64,000 bases of DNA from Streptomyces sp. NBC_00708 (GCA_036226585.1 CP108997.1:4092001-4156000); one strand, 5' to 3'; shown: positions 17,066-25,958, numbered from the stretch's first letter. The notes: generated from the sequence alone by a model not told the origin. A program made the numbers and translations.

Positions 17066-17587
17066 ATGGACAGCGCAGAGTATGAGCGCAAGATCGCCTT
17101 CCGCTTCGCCGCCTTCGACCAGGACGGCAACGGATACATCGATCGCGCGGATTTCAACGCCGCCGCGGCCCGTCTGCTCACCGAGTTCGGTACGACGGCC
17201 CGCTGCGACAAGGGGCAGGCGCTCTACAACGGCGCCGAGGCGTTCTGGCAGGGCATGGCGGGCATCGCCGACGTGGACGGGGACCAGCGCGTCACCCGTG
17301 AGGAGTTCGTCGGCGGGGCGGTGAAGCGGCTTCGCGACAACCCGGAGCGGTTCGCGGAGATCGCCCGCCCGTTCCTGCGCGCGGCGCTCGCGGTGGCCGC
17401 GGGCCCGTCCGGCGACGGCAGGGCGCCGGTGCCGGCCGTGGAGCGCGCGCTGAGAGTCCTCGGCGCCAGCCCGGACGCGGCGGCGTTCGCCGCGCAGAGC
17501 CTGGACACGGACCGGGACGGCGGGGTCGTCGAGGAGGACGCGGTGGCCGCGCTGGCGGCGTACGTGACGGTGATCGAACCGGACTAG
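17066..17587 (+). CDS. EF-hand calcium-binding protein
   Basis: The 173-residue protein has the calerythrin/CalA-like layout of four EF-hands. Loops 1 (DQDGNGYIDRAD, 18-29), 2 (DVDGDQRVTREE, 69-80) and 4 (DTDRDGGVVEED, 147-158) keep acidic residues at positions 1, 3 and 12. Loop 3 (around GDGRAPVPAVE) is degenerate and probably does not bind. It is likely a cytoplasmic Ca2+ buffer or sensor. A hairpin terminator lies about 20 bases after the stop. Confidence 0.92.
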   Translation: MDSAEYERKIAFRFAAFDQDGNGYIDRADFNAAAARLLTEFGTTARCDKGQALYNGAEAFWQGMAGIADVDGDQRVTREEFVGGAVKRLRDNPERFAEIARPFLRAALAVAAGPSGDGRAPVPAVERALRVLGASPDAAAFAAQSLDTDRDGGVVEEDAVAALAAYVTVIEPD

Positions 17588-17606
17588 GAACCGGGCTCGT
17601 GCTCCG

Positions 17607-17625
17607 GGGGCGGGCACTCCGCCCC
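17607..17625 (+). terminator. Hairpin terminator after the EF-hand gene
   Basis: GGGGCGG (17607-17613) pairs exactly with CCGCCCC (17619-17625) around GCACT, 19 bases after the stop codon. No T-run follows. Confidence 0.55.
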
Positions 17626-17832
17626 TGGGCGTGACGCAGCGCGACGGCCGGTCACCGATACCGGCTTGTGTCCTTTGCGTGATTCGTCACGGGGTGGAGT
17701 CGGCGCCCGCCTCGGGTACCCTCCGTGGGATGCGAGTGGTTCTGGAACCTGGCGGTCCGGGTGCGGCCTGTGCGGCGCCCCGGGTCCGCGTGAGGTGCGC
17801 TGCTCGCGGTCGGCACAGCGGGGCCGGGCCTG

Positions 17833-17851
17833 CCGGGAAGTCGATTCCCGG
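17833..17851. other. Perfect leader hairpin
   Basis: CCGGGAA (17833-17839) and TTCCCGG (17845-17851) form a seven-pair stem with a GTCGA loop in the long leader of the HATPase gene. It could be a regulator site or part of a folded leader RNA. Confidence 0.35.
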
Positions 17852-18020
17852 ACGCGGACGGCGTCACTGTTCGACTCTCCGCAATGTGCGTCGCACAGTA
17901 TGCACTACGCGTACTCCTTCGCGCTGGAATATGCCCGAAGCGCTTGTTGCGGTGACTGTACGTCAACCATGCTGTCGCGTAAGGGAATCACGTTCCGTGA
18001 CCCTCAGGAGGCGCGAGGCG

Positions 18021-18047
18021 ATGTGTCCGCCGGTTCGGATGGTGTGA
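18021..18047 (+). CDS. Possible eight-residue leader peptide
   Basis: ATG 18021 follows a consensus AGGAGG (18006-18011) at nine bases and opens a frame of eight residues (MCPPVRMV) ending in TGA three bases before the GTG of the HATPase gene. The HATPase start itself has no comparable ribosome site. Ribosomes may therefore load at the small frame and reinitiate downstream. This is judged only from spacing and site strength. Confidence 0.35.
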   Translation: MCPPVRMV

Positions 18048-18050
18048 GCG

Positions 18051-18518
18051 GTGCAGGTGCTTCAGGTTCAGTTGGAGGTCGGGCCCGACCCCGCGGAGGT
18101 CGGACGGGCCCGCAGATGGGCGCGCTCACGGCTCGCCGGGTCCGGTGTGCGGGACGACGAGCCGCTGGCCGAGACCCTCATCCTGCTCATCTCGGAGCTC
18201 GTCACCAACGCGGTCGTGCACACCGGCTGTCCGGCCGTGCTGCGCATGCTGTTCGGCTCGTCGGGCTCCCCGGGCGACACCGGGACCGTCCGGGTCGAGG
18301 TGGCCGACGCCAGCTGCCGCCCGCCGCAGCAGCGGCACGCGCGGGGCGAGGACACCGGCGGCCGGGGCCTGGAGCTGGTTGACGGCCTCGCCGACCGCTG
18401 GGGCTGGCAGCCGGAGGGCGCGGGCAAGCGCATCTGGTGCGAGGTCGACCGGAGCGTCCCACTGATCCAGGTCCAGTTGCAGCCCGGCGTCCACGGCGCC
18501 GAGCCGGCAGTCCCCTAG
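18051..18518 (+). CDS. HATPase-domain anti-sigma-factor-like kinase
   Basis: The 155-residue protein is a lone GHKL ATPase domain. The N-box is SELVTNAVVH (about 48-57), with VEVADAS as G1 box and GRGLELVDGLADRWG as G2 region. Streptomyces encode many such RsbW/SpoIIAB-like proteins that phosphorylate STAS partners or bind sigma factors. The STAS protein at 16599-16973 is a possible local partner. GTG 18051 is chosen because no other start fits before the domain; it lies right after a small upstream frame. A weak TTTTTCC/GGAAAG stem separates it from the convergent GlxA-like gene. Confidence 0.85.
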   Translation: MQVLQVQLEVGPDPAEVGRARRWARSRLAGSGVRDDEPLAETLILLISELVTNAVVHTGCPAVLRMLFGSSGSPGDTGTVRVEVADASCRPPQQRHARGEDTGGRGLELVDGLADRWGWQPEGAGKRIWCEVDRSVPLIQVQLQPGVHGAEPAVP

Positions 18519-18539
18519 GGTTTTTCCGAAGGAAAGGCT

Positions 18540-19532
18540 CTAGGCCCGGTTCCCGGCCGTCGTGCGGAACGTGCGCCGGTAGACCGTCGGCGAGACGCCC
18601 AGCGCCGCCTGGAGGTGCTGGCGCAGGGACGTGGAGGTGCCGAAGCCGGCGTCCCGCGCCACCTGGTCGATGGACAGGTCCGTGGACTCCAGGAGCCGGC
18701 GCGCCAGCTCCACCCGCTGCTGGGTGAGCCACTGCACGGGGCTGACGCCGACCTCCTCGCGGAACCGCCGGGTGAACGTCCGTACGCTCATCGACTCCTG
18801 CTGGGCCATGTCCCGCAGCAGGATCGGCCGCTCCAGGCGGCCCAGCGCCCAGGACCGGGCCGTGGTCGTCGAGGCGAACTGGGCGTCGGGGACGGGCCGC
18901 TGGATGTACTGCGCCTGCCCGCCGTCGCGGTGCGGCGGCACGACGGTGCGCCGGGCGACGTCGTTGGCTATGGCGGTCCCGTGGTCGCGGCGCACCATGT
19001 GCAGGCAGAGGTCGATCCCGGCGGCGACCCCGGCGGAGGTCAGGACGTCGCCGTCGTCGATGAACAGGACGTCCGGGTCGACCCGTACGGCGGGGAACAG
19101 CCGCTGGAAGTGGTCGGCGGAGGCCCAGTGCGTGGTGGCGGGGCGGCCGTCGAGATAACCGGCGGCGGCCAGGACGTAGCTGCCGGTGCAGATGGACACC
19201 ATCCGGGTGCCCGGCCGGACGTACGCGAACGCGGCGGCCAGTTCGTCGGTCAGCCGGCCCTCGCTGTGGACGGGGCCCAGTTCGTAACTGGCCGGGACGA
19301 CGACGGTGTCCGCCGTGGCGAGCGCCTCGGGTCCGTGGCCGACGGTGATCGTGAAGTCGGCGTCGGTGTGGACCGGGCCCGGCGGGCGTACCGAACAGGT
19401 CACGACGTCGTACAGCCTCCGGTCCCGGTCCTGCGGCTCCAGGGGGCGTGCGAGTCCGAAGATCCTCTGGGGGATGCCCAGTTCGAAGGGGAGCAGCCCA
19501 TCGAGGGCGAGAACGACGACCCGGTGCGGCAC
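18540..19532 (-). CDS. GlxA-family AraC-type transcriptional regulator
   Basis: The 330-residue protein joins a DJ-1/PfpI (GATase1-like) sensor domain (about 3-180, with the elbow-like SICTGSYVLAAAG) to a C-terminal AraC helix-turn-helix pair (about 225-325, MSVRTFTRRFREEVGVSP and IDQVARDAGFGTSTSLRQH). The family includes AdpA, but the N-terminus here is different, so this is not AdpA itself. GTG 19532 follows AAGGGAG. It is divergent from an MFS exporter, and the 78 bases between them carry repeats that look like its binding sites, suggesting it controls the transporter. Confidence 0.88.
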   Translation of the reverse strand: MPHRVVVLALDGLLPFELGIPQRIFGLARPLEPQDRDRRLYDVVTCSVRPPGPVHTDADFTITVGHGPEALATADTVVVPASYELGPVHSEGRLTDELAAAFAYVRPGTRMVSICTGSYVLAAAGYLDGRPATTHWASADHFQRLFPAVRVDPDVLFIDDGDVLTSAGVAAGIDLCLHMVRRDHGTAIANDVARRTVVPPHRDGGQAQYIQRPVPDAQFASTTTARSWALGRLERPILLRDMAQQESMSVRTFTRRFREEVGVSPVQWLTQQRVELARRLLESTDLSIDQVARDAGFGTSTSLRQHLQAALGVSPTVYRRTFRTTAGNRA

Positions 19533-19569
19533 AGCGGACTCCCTTCGGTCCGTTCCGGTCGGTGAAATT

Positions 19570-19600
19570 GTCTAGCTGGTATAGACCATAAGCTGATACA
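19570..19600. promoter_or_regulatory. Operator-like repeats between the GlxA-like regulator and the MFS gene
   Basis: AGCTGGTATA (19574-19583) and AGCTGATACA (19591-19600) are direct repeats 17 bases apart, and GTCTA/TAGAC (19570-19574 and 19582-19586) form a dyad over the first copy. AraC-type proteins usually bind such tandem sites. The region is notably AT-richer than its surroundings and must hold both promoters. Confidence 0.55.
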
Positions 19601-19610
19601 TGTCATCGGC

Positions 19611-20912
19611 GTGAAGGAAAAGTCAGCAGACCCCGTGCGCATTCCCGCCACGGACCCAGAGGCCGCCCACGGCGGTCCGTCCCCTCTCCCGCCCCTGCCG
19701 CCGCTCTTCGAGGAGACCGGCCGGCAGCTCTGGAACCGTAACTTCAGGCTGTTCTTCGTGGCCCGGACGGCCGCCGTCTTCGGCGACGGCATGATCCCGG
19801 TCGCGCTCACCGCCGGGCTGCTCGGAGCCGGCCGCCCCGCCTCGTCCGTCGGCTACGCGCTGGCCTGCTGGATGGGCCCGCTCGCCGTGTTCGTGCTCTT
19901 CGGCGGCGTGCTCGCGGACCGGTTCACCCCGCGCCGCATGATGATCATCGCCGACGCGCTGCGGCTGGTCGGCGCCTCCCTGCTCGCCGTCTCCTTCGCC
20001 ACCGGCAACCCGCCGCTGTGGGCGGTGTACGCGCTGAGCTCGGTGGCCGGTGTCGGGGCGGCGCTGTTCCAGCCGGGCGTGGCGTCCACCGTGCCGCGCG
20101 TGGCCTCGGACGTCCAGCGCGCCAACGCCACGCTGCGCGTCTCCGAGGCGCTGATGACCATGGCGGGCCCGGCCTTCGCGGGCGTCCTCGTCGGCCTGGC
20201 GAGCGCCGGAGCGGTGTACGCGGCCAACGCCTCCACCTTCCTGGTCTCCGGGGCGTGCCTCTTCCTGCTCCGCCTGGCCCCGGCCCCCTCGGACGAGGCG
20301 CCGCGCGGTTCGTTCGTGGCCGAACTCGTCGATGGCTGGCGGGAATTCACCGCGCGCAGCTGGCTCTGGGGCGTGATCGCGGTCTGGACGGTGTACGGCT
20401 TCGCCGTGCTCGGCCCGATGCTCCCGCTCACCGCGGTCCGGGTCACCGAGGCGCACGGCTCGGGGACGTACGGAGCGATGATGGCGGTGAACGGCGCGGG
20501 CAGCGTCGTCGGCGGCCTGCTCGCCCTGCGGCTGCGCCCGCGCCGCCCGCTCGCGGCGGGGGCCGTGGCGCTGACCGGGGTGTGCGGGAACCTGGTCGTG
20601 CTGGGCCTCGGGCTGCCCGTGGCGGCCCTGGGCGCGGGGCAGTTGGTGGCGGGCGCGGCCTCCGCGTTCTGGCTGGTGATGTGGTCGACGACGGTCCAGA
20701 CCCACATACCGCCCGAATCCCTGAACCGGCTGCACGCCTACGACGTGGCCGGTTCGCTGCTGATGGTGGCGGCGGGGCGCGCGCTGGCGGGGCCGGTCGC
20801 GGACGAACTGGGCACGGGGGAGGTGCTGATCGCCGGGGCGGTGATCAACCTCGCCGTGGTGGGCGTGCTGCTCGCGGCCCGCCCGGTCCGCCGTCTGGAG
20901 CGGATCGGCTGA
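19611..20912 (+). CDS. MFS transporter, EntS-like exporter
   Basis: The 433-residue protein is a 12-helix major facilitator. It has RNFRLFFVARTAAVFGDGM at the first helix and GGVLADRFTPRRMMI as motif A between helices 2 and 3. These match the exporter branch related to enterobactin and macrolide exporters. GTG 19611 is the first start after the regulatory repeats and may be nearly leaderless; GTG 19635 is an alternative. The divergent GlxA-like regulator probably controls it in response to an unknown compound. Confidence 0.85.
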   Translation: MKEKSADPVRIPATDPEAAHGGPSPLPPLPPLFEETGRQLWNRNFRLFFVARTAAVFGDGMIPVALTAGLLGAGRPASSVGYALACWMGPLAVFVLFGGVLADRFTPRRMMIIADALRLVGASLLAVSFATGNPPLWAVYALSSVAGVGAALFQPGVASTVPRVASDVQRANATLRVSEALMTMAGPAFAGVLVGLASAGAVYAANASTFLVSGACLFLLRLAPAPSDEAPRGSFVAELVDGWREFTARSWLWGVIAVWTVYGFAVLGPMLPLTAVRVTEAHGSGTYGAMMAVNGAGSVVGGLLALRLRPRRPLAAGAVALTGVCGNLVVLGLGLPVAALGAGQLVAGAASAFWLVMWSTTVQTHIPPESLNRLHAYDVAGSLLMVAAGRALAGPVADELGTGEVLIAGAVINLAVVGVLLAARPVRRLERIG

Positions 20913-20922
20913 GCCCCGGGCC

Positions 20923-21255
20923 CTACTTGTTCCGCGCCCGCTCCTCGGACTGCTGCATCTCGATGACTCTCAGGACGTGTGCGCTGGTCTGCCGGCGCAC
21001 ACTTCCGGCGACGAGCAGCCCCGTACCGGCCACCGAGAGCGGCGCCGAAATCCCCAGCAGAGTCAGCTGCTTGGGCATCGTGGTGTCCATCTCGCAGAGG
21101 GACGAGGCGCGGAAGCAGTACAGCGTGTCCTCGGTGTCCCAGATCAGGAAGCCCAGCCAGGCCCACAGCGCGCAGGCGATGAGCAGCAGCAGGGCGCCCC
21201 ACCCCTGCATCAGCGAGGACCCGTGGTTGAAGCGCTGACGTTCGGCCCACTGCAT
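20923..21255 (-). CDS. Small two-helix membrane protein
   Basis: The 110-residue protein has two hydrophobic segments (about 17-37 and 63-85) flanking a short loop with two Cys (LYCFRASSLC) that would face outside, and a charged C-terminal tail (MQQSEERARNK). No family is recognised. ATG 21255 follows GGGGGGAC. Longer frames that continue upstream run antisense through the next MFS gene and were discarded. Confidence 0.7.
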   Translation of the reverse strand: MQWAERQRFNHGSSLMQGWGALLLLIACALWAWLGFLIWDTEDTLYCFRASSLCEMDTTMPKQLTLLGISAPLSVAGTGLLVAGSVRRQTSAHVLRVIEMQQSEERARNK

Positions 21256-21414
21256 GAAGTCCCCCCGAGGACATGGACGGTGCGGCACGGATGCGGGCCG
21301 CCGGGCGTCGCAGATCGTACGCGCATACGAGCGGAAGCGGCATGGCCCGATCCTTGCGAACCGTGTCCCTCGGGCCACTCGTGGGGAGCGGGCCCGCGAC
21401 CGGATGCTGGGCGG

Positions 21415-22734
21415 GTGAATCCGACAACCGAGAGCGCCGTCCCCGTCGCCCCGCTGCCGACCGCTTCCGACGCGCCGCGCCGCCGGCGAGTCCACCGTGC
21501 CTGGATCGTCGCCGCCGTCACCTTCGTGACGATCATCGGCGGCGCCGCCTTCAACTCCCTGCCCGGTCTGCTCTTCGACCCGCTCCAGGACGACTTCGGC
21601 TGGTCGCGCGGCCAGATCGGCCTCGCCGTCTCCCTCGACATGACGCTGTACGGGCTCACCGCGCCGTTCGCCGCCGCGCTGATGGACCGGTTCGGCATCC
21701 GCCGGGTGGTGGCCGTGGCGCTGAGCATGGTCGCGGCCGGGGCGCTGGCCTCCGTGTGGATGACGGCGGCCTGGCAGCTGATGCTCTACTGGGGCCTGCT
21801 CGTCGGCCTCGGCACGGGCTCGATGGCGCTGGCGTTCTCCGCGACGGTCACCAACCGCTGGTTCGTCGCCCGGCGCGGTCTGGTCACCGGTATCCTCACC
21901 GCCGCGGGGGCCTCGGGGCAGTTGGTCTTCCTGCCGCTCTGCGCGTGGATCGTGGACCGGCACGGCTGGCGCCCGGCCTCGGTGACCGTGGCCTTGGCGG
22001 CCCTGGTCGTCGTCCCGTTCGTCTGGCTGCTGATGCGCGACCACCCGGCCGACGTGGGGCTCGCCCCGTACGGCGGCGATTACGTCGGGAAGCCGGCGCC
22101 CACGCGGGGTGCGGCGCGCCGGACCGTACGGGTGCTGTTCGAGGCGGCCCGTACGGGACCGTTCTGGCTGCTGGCCGGGTCCTTCGCGATCTGCGGTGCC
22201 TCCACCAACGGCCTGATCGGTACGCACTTCGTGCCCTCGGCGCACGACCACCACATGCCGATCACCGCCGCCGCCTCGCTCCTCGCGGTCATCGGGATCT
22301 TCGACATCATCGGCACGGTCTTCTCCGGCTGGCTCACCGACCGCTTCGACGCGCGCCGCCTGCTGGCGGTGTACTACGCGCTGCGCGGTATCTCGCTGCT
22401 CTTCCTGCCGCTCCTGATGCAGGCCACGGTGGAGCCGCCGATGGTCTTCTTCATCGTCTTCTACGGCCTGGACTGGGTCGCCACGGTCCCGCCGACCCTG
22501 GCCCTGTGCCGCGAGCAGTACGGGGAGGACAGCCCGATCGTCTTCGGCTGGGTCCTGGCCTCGCACCAGGTGGGCGCGGCACTGGTCGCCTTCCTGGGCG
22601 GGGTGGCGCGGGACCACTTCGGTACGTACGACGTCGTCTGGTACGCGGCGGGGGCGCTGTGCGCGGTGGCGACGCTGATGGTGCTGGTGATCCGGCGCGT
22701 ACGGGAGCCCGCCGGGGCGGCGCTGGTGGCGTAG
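21415..22734 (+). CDS. MFS transporter, monocarboxylate/oxalate-like
   Basis: The 439-residue protein is a 12-helix major facilitator. ALMDRFGIRRV is its motif A and FSGWLTDRFDARRLL the matching loop in the second half. The overall pattern (LPGLLFDPLQDDFGWSRGQIG near helix 1) resembles the oxalate/formate and monocarboxylate transporter group. GTG 21415 starts just before the first helix. It is divergent from the small two-helix protein and followed after 29 bases by another membrane protein gene, probably in one transcript. Confidence 0.85.
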   Translation: MNPTTESAVPVAPLPTASDAPRRRRVHRAWIVAAVTFVTIIGGAAFNSLPGLLFDPLQDDFGWSRGQIGLAVSLDMTLYGLTAPFAAALMDRFGIRRVVAVALSMVAAGALASVWMTAAWQLMLYWGLLVGLGTGSMALAFSATVTNRWFVARRGLVTGILTAAGASGQLVFLPLCAWIVDRHGWRPASVTVALAALVVVPFVWLLMRDHPADVGLAPYGGDYVGKPAPTRGAARRTVRVLFEAARTGPFWLLAGSFAICGASTNGLIGTHFVPSAHDHHMPITAAASLLAVIGIFDIIGTVFSGWLTDRFDARRLLAVYYALRGISLLFLPLLMQATVEPPMVFFIVFYGLDWVATVPPTLALCREQYGEDSPIVFGWVLASHQVGAALVAFLGGVARDHFGTYDVVWYAAGALCAVATLMVLVIRRVREPAGAALVA

Positions 22735-22763
22735 CGCCACAATGCACGCGGGAGGGGGCTCTT

Positions 22764-23645
22764 ATGTCGAGGGACACCGCGGAGCGGGTACGGGAACGGG
22801 CGCAGGCGCCGGACGGTCCGCCGCCCGTGTGGTCGGGGCGGGCGATCGTCGCGGGGGCGGGCGCGCTGTACGTGGGGGCGGCGCTCGCCACCGAGGTGTA
22901 CGGCTTCGTGGAACTCACCGCCGAGGCGCCCGCCCAGGGGGACGGACCCGGCGGAGTGATGCTCGTCCTGCCGTTCCTCACCTGCTTCGGCGTCCCGTCC
23001 GCCCTGGTGGCGAGCCTGTGGCTGGCCCTGCCCACAGTGTCGGCGGCCCGCTGGGCGAGCGCGCGGCTGACCGGGCGCGACGCCTGGTGGTGGGTGCCGG
23101 TCCTGGCCCTGCTGCCGGTGAGCGCGGCCACTGCGGTCGTCGGGTTCACGAAGCACCCGGGGGCCGGTGCGCTGTCCTGGGCGTGGCTGACCGGCGCGGT
23201 GCTGCTCGCCGGGGCCGCGCTCGTCGCGCGGGACGCCGCGCTGCACGGGCGGCGGCTGCTGCGTGTCCTCGGCTACGGCGGGCTTGCCGCGGTGGCCGTG
23301 CTCGGCGTGGGCGCCGCGGCGTTCGGGACCGGGCTGGTCACCGAGTACAGCCCCCCGAAGACGGATGCCGCCGGGCTCGCGGGCACCTGGACCGACGGGC
23401 ACGGCGGCACCCTGCGACTGTCACCCGACGGCACGGCCCACGCCGAGAACCTCGAAGTCCGCTGCACCGGCGCGGGCACCTGGTCGTACGCACCTGACGG
23501 GCCCACCCCCTGGGACCAGCTCGTGGTGACCGAGTTCGAGCCGTGCTCGTTCGACTGGCGGATCAGCGGTACACCCGGGCACCCGAAGCTGAACCGGGAC
23601 TACGGCGAGGTGGACGACCCGCACTGGTACACCCTCACCCGCTGA
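22764..23645 (+). CDS. Hypothetical membrane protein with extracytoplasmic C-terminus
   Basis: The 293-residue protein has about five hydrophobic helices (about 28-205) followed by a soluble 90-residue domain with LAGTWTDGHGGTLRLSPDG, which looks like a small beta-sheet module with two Cys. ATG 22764 follows GGAGGGGG. No known family is recognised. Its stop is three bases from that of the convergent monooxygenase gene. Confidence 0.75.
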   Translation: MSRDTAERVRERAQAPDGPPPVWSGRAIVAGAGALYVGAALATEVYGFVELTAEAPAQGDGPGGVMLVLPFLTCFGVPSALVASLWLALPTVSAARWASARLTGRDAWWWVPVLALLPVSAATAVVGFTKHPGAGALSWAWLTGAVLLAGAALVARDAALHGRRLLRVLGYGGLAAVAVLGVGAAAFGTGLVTEYSPPKTDAAGLAGTWTDGHGGTLRLSPDGTAHAENLEVRCTGAGTWSYAPDGPTPWDQLVVTEFEPCSFDWRISGTPGHPKLNRDYGEVDDPHWYTLTR

Positions 23646-23648
23646 CGC

Positions 23649-24839
23649 TCAACGCCCCTTGCGGGCAACCCGCTTCGCGATCTTCTCCGCGTCGAGGGCC
23701 AGTTCGCGGAGCATGCCGCTGATGGGGTTGGTGAAGCCGGTGAAGTACAGGCCGGGCGCCTGCTTGGGGGTGCGGGCGCCGTGCACCACCGGGCGGCCCC
23801 GCTCGTCGAGCACCCCGAGGTGGCCGACCAGCGGTTCGAGGGCCCGGCGGTAGCCGGTCGCGGCGATCACGACGTCCGGGGTGATCCGGGTGCCGTCCGC
23901 CAGCACCACCGCGTCCTCGTCGAACGACTCGACGGCCGCCACCGGGACGACCCGGCCGCTCTTCACCGCGTCGATCAGGCCGACGTCCTGGACCGGGATG
24001 GCGCCCTCCTTGACCCGGGAGTACAGGCCCGTGTCGGGGCGGGGCAGCCCGTGTTCGGCCAGGTCGGGGACGGCCGCGCGGGCCATCAGACGGCCGGCCC
24101 GGTCCACCAGGGCCACCGGAAGGCGGCGGACCAGGATGCCGGTGGCCTGGGCGGGCCAGCCCGCCGTGGAGCGGCGCACGATGTGCGGGACGGTGCGCAC
24201 CGCGAGCCGTACGTGCGACGCGCCGCCCTCCACGAGGTCGACGGCGATCTCCGCGCCTGTGTTGCCGACGCCGACGACCAGGACGTCCTTGCCCGCGTAC
24301 GGGGCGGGGGAGCGGTACTCCGAGGCGTGCAGGAGTTCGCCGGTGAACGTCTCGCGGCCGGGCCAGTCCGGCAGGCGCGGGGTGTGGTTGAAGCCGGTGG
24401 CGACGACGACGGCCCGCCCGGTCAGTTCGCGGCCCCCGCTCGCGCTCAGCCGCCAGCCGGTGCCGTCCGCCGCCCGGTCGATCCGGGAGACCTCGACGCC
24501 GGTGATCACTTCCAGCTCGTGGTGCTCGGCGTACTTCTCCAGGTAGCGCACCACGTTGTCGCGGGCCACCCAGCGGCCGAACTTCCGGGGCATCGGCAGC
24601 CCCGGCAGTGCGGACCAGCGGCGGGTGGTGTGCAGGTGCAGCCGGTCGTAGTGGCCCCGCCAGGACGCGCCGACGCTCCCGGACTTCTCCAGCACGACGG
24701 CCCGGACGCCCCGCGCGCGCAGGGCGGCCGCGGCGGCCAGTCCGCCGGGGCCCCCGCCGATGACGTAGACGGGGCGGTCCTCGGTGAGGTCGGTGGGGGC
24801 CGGGGAGGTGCTACCGGCGGTAGGTGCGCTGTCGGACAT
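23649..24839 (-). CDS. Flavin-containing monooxygenase
   Basis: The 396-residue protein has the FAD loop GGGPGGL (about 28-34), the FMO signature F-x-G-x3-H-x3-Y (FTGELLHASEY), an NADPH loop VGVGNTGAE (about 187) and two ATG motifs (VVATGFNHTP, IAATGYRR). It should be a class B flavin monooxygenase of the YUCCA/FMO type that oxidises soft nucleophiles or carbonyls with NADPH and O2. The substrate is unknown. The residues after ATG 24839 are low complexity; an AAGGAG lies about 25 bases upstream, too far to be ideal, so the true start is slightly uncertain. Confidence 0.9.
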   Translation of the reverse strand: MSDSAPTAGSTSPAPTDLTEDRPVYVIGGGPGGLAAAAALRARGVRAVVLEKSGSVGASWRGHYDRLHLHTTRRWSALPGLPMPRKFGRWVARDNVVRYLEKYAEHHELEVITGVEVSRIDRAADGTGWRLSASGGRELTGRAVVVATGFNHTPRLPDWPGRETFTGELLHASEYRSPAPYAGKDVLVVGVGNTGAEIAVDLVEGGASHVRLAVRTVPHIVRRSTAGWPAQATGILVRRLPVALVDRAGRLMARAAVPDLAEHGLPRPDTGLYSRVKEGAIPVQDVGLIDAVKSGRVVPVAAVESFDEDAVVLADGTRITPDVVIAATGYRRALEPLVGHLGVLDERGRPVVHGARTPKQAPGLYFTGFTNPISGMLRELALDAEKIAKRVARKGR

Positions 24840-24932
24840 GATTCGGAGCGTAATCGCGTGACTCCTTGATGGGTCTCGGTCAAGACCGGAATCGATTGCG
24901 AATTGATCACGCTCGCGGAGCGGCGGCCCGCG

Positions 24933-25958
24933 TCAGCCGCGGTAGTGGCCGGCGACGGCGGCGAACGCGGCCTTCGGCTCCCAGGGCAGTCCGGGGTACG
25001 TGGTGCCGTCCCGGTCCTCGTACACCTTGACGATGCCGAGGGAGGCGAGGTCCAGGTCGTCGCGGGGGTCGCCGTCCGGGCGGTGCGGGTGGCTGTGCAG
25101 GGCGAACAGGAACGGGAAGGCCGCGTCGACGCCCTCGCTGTCGAAGATGTCGAGGAGTTCACCGACGTACGCGGCCTGGCCGGCCTCGTCCCGCTCGTAC
25201 ACCCCGTCCAGCCGGACCGGCGCGCCCGTGACCGGGTCCGTCTCGACGATCTCCATGCTGCGCGGCGCCACCTCGCCCGAGCCGCGCCAGGTCGCGGTCC
25301 CGAAGCCGGTGACGGCGACCGGCTTGGCCCCGGCCGTCAGGGTGCGTACGCCCTCCCGGAACACACCGGCCACCTCGGCGGACCGGATGAGCTCGAACGT
25401 CATGAGGTCGAACAGGTCCCAGTCCACGCCCTCGAACTGGACGGCCGCGTAGGTGACTCTGCCGCCGAACCGGGCCCGGACCGCGGCCACCGCCTCGCGG
25501 AGGAAGGGGTTGAGGCGGGCGCCCACCGCCGCGAGCCGTTCCCGTCGCCCGGCGGGGTCGGCCAGCAGCAGTCCCACCCGCTCCTCGGCGCTGCCGCCCT
25601 CCAGGAAGCCGCGGTTCATGAGGCTCAGTTCGACGCCCGTGACGAACACGACCTCGGCGCCCCGGGCCCGCAGCCGCTCGGCCCGTTCCGCACAGTCCGC
25701 GAACAGAGCCAGGATCTCGTCGGCCGCCAGCTCCAGCGGGTACGGCGAGAACCACACTTCCAGGCCCAGGTCTGCCGCGTTGCGGGCGGCGAGTTCCAGG
25801 CGTTCGGGGTCGCCGCCGGTGAGATGCACGGCGGTGCAGTGGAGGTCGTCGCGGATGATCGCCAGCTCCCGCTGGACCACCTCGGGGTCGAAGTGCGCCC
25901 GGGAGTACACGCCGTGGCGCAGGAAACCGGTGTCGTAACAGATGCCCTTGGCTCGCAT
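24933..25958 (-). CDS. Conserved protein, probable TIM-barrel (glycoside-hydrolase-like)
   Basis: The 341-residue protein starts KGICYDTGFLRHGVYSR and has a regular strand-helix rhythm: IIRDDLHCTAVHLTGGD, LGLEVWFSPYP, VVFVTGVELSLMNRGF, ITYAAVQFEGVDWDLFD-like and VDAAFPFLFALHSH. This resembles a TIM-barrel glycosidase-like fold with acidic residues at strand ends (E in TGVELS, E in QFEGVDWD). No signal peptide is seen, so it is cytoplasmic. The exact enzymatic role is unknown. It is divergent from a TetR regulator with tandem operators between them and is probably its target. Confidence 0.7.
   Translation of the reverse strand: MRAKGICYDTGFLRHGVYSRAHFDPEVVQRELAIIRDDLHCTAVHLTGGDPERLELAARNAADLGLEVWFSPYPLELAADEILALFADCAERAERLRARGAEVVFVTGVELSLMNRGFLEGGSAEERVGLLLADPAGRRERLAAVGARLNPFLREAVAAVRARFGGRVTYAAVQFEGVDWDLFDLMTFELIRSAEVAGVFREGVRTLTAGAKPVAVTGFGTATWRGSGEVAPRSMEIVETDPVTGAPVRLDGVYERDEAGQAAYVGELLDIFDSEGVDAAFPFLFALHSHPHRPDGDPRDDLDLASLGIVKVYEDRDGTTYPGLPWEPKAAFAAVAGHYRG

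Larger units (their letters stand above)
17588..18050. other. Intergenic region before the HATPase gene
   Basis: This 463-base stretch holds the EF-hand gene terminator (17607-17625), a second perfect hairpin (17833-17851), and a nine-codon reading frame with a strong ribosome site just before the HATPase gene (18021-18047). Longer frames crossing the region (for example one from 17631 to 18047) have Arg-rich, domain-free products and I do not call them. Confidence 0.5.

Noticed and set aside
17631..18047. 138-codon frame before the HATPase gene
   Set aside because: Arg-rich and domain-free; only its last nine codons have a ribosome site, which are reported separately as a possible leader.
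21256..22740. Long N-terminal extension of the two-helix membrane protein
   Set aside because: It is antisense to an MFS transporter and lacks domains; ATG 21255 has a strong ribosome site.
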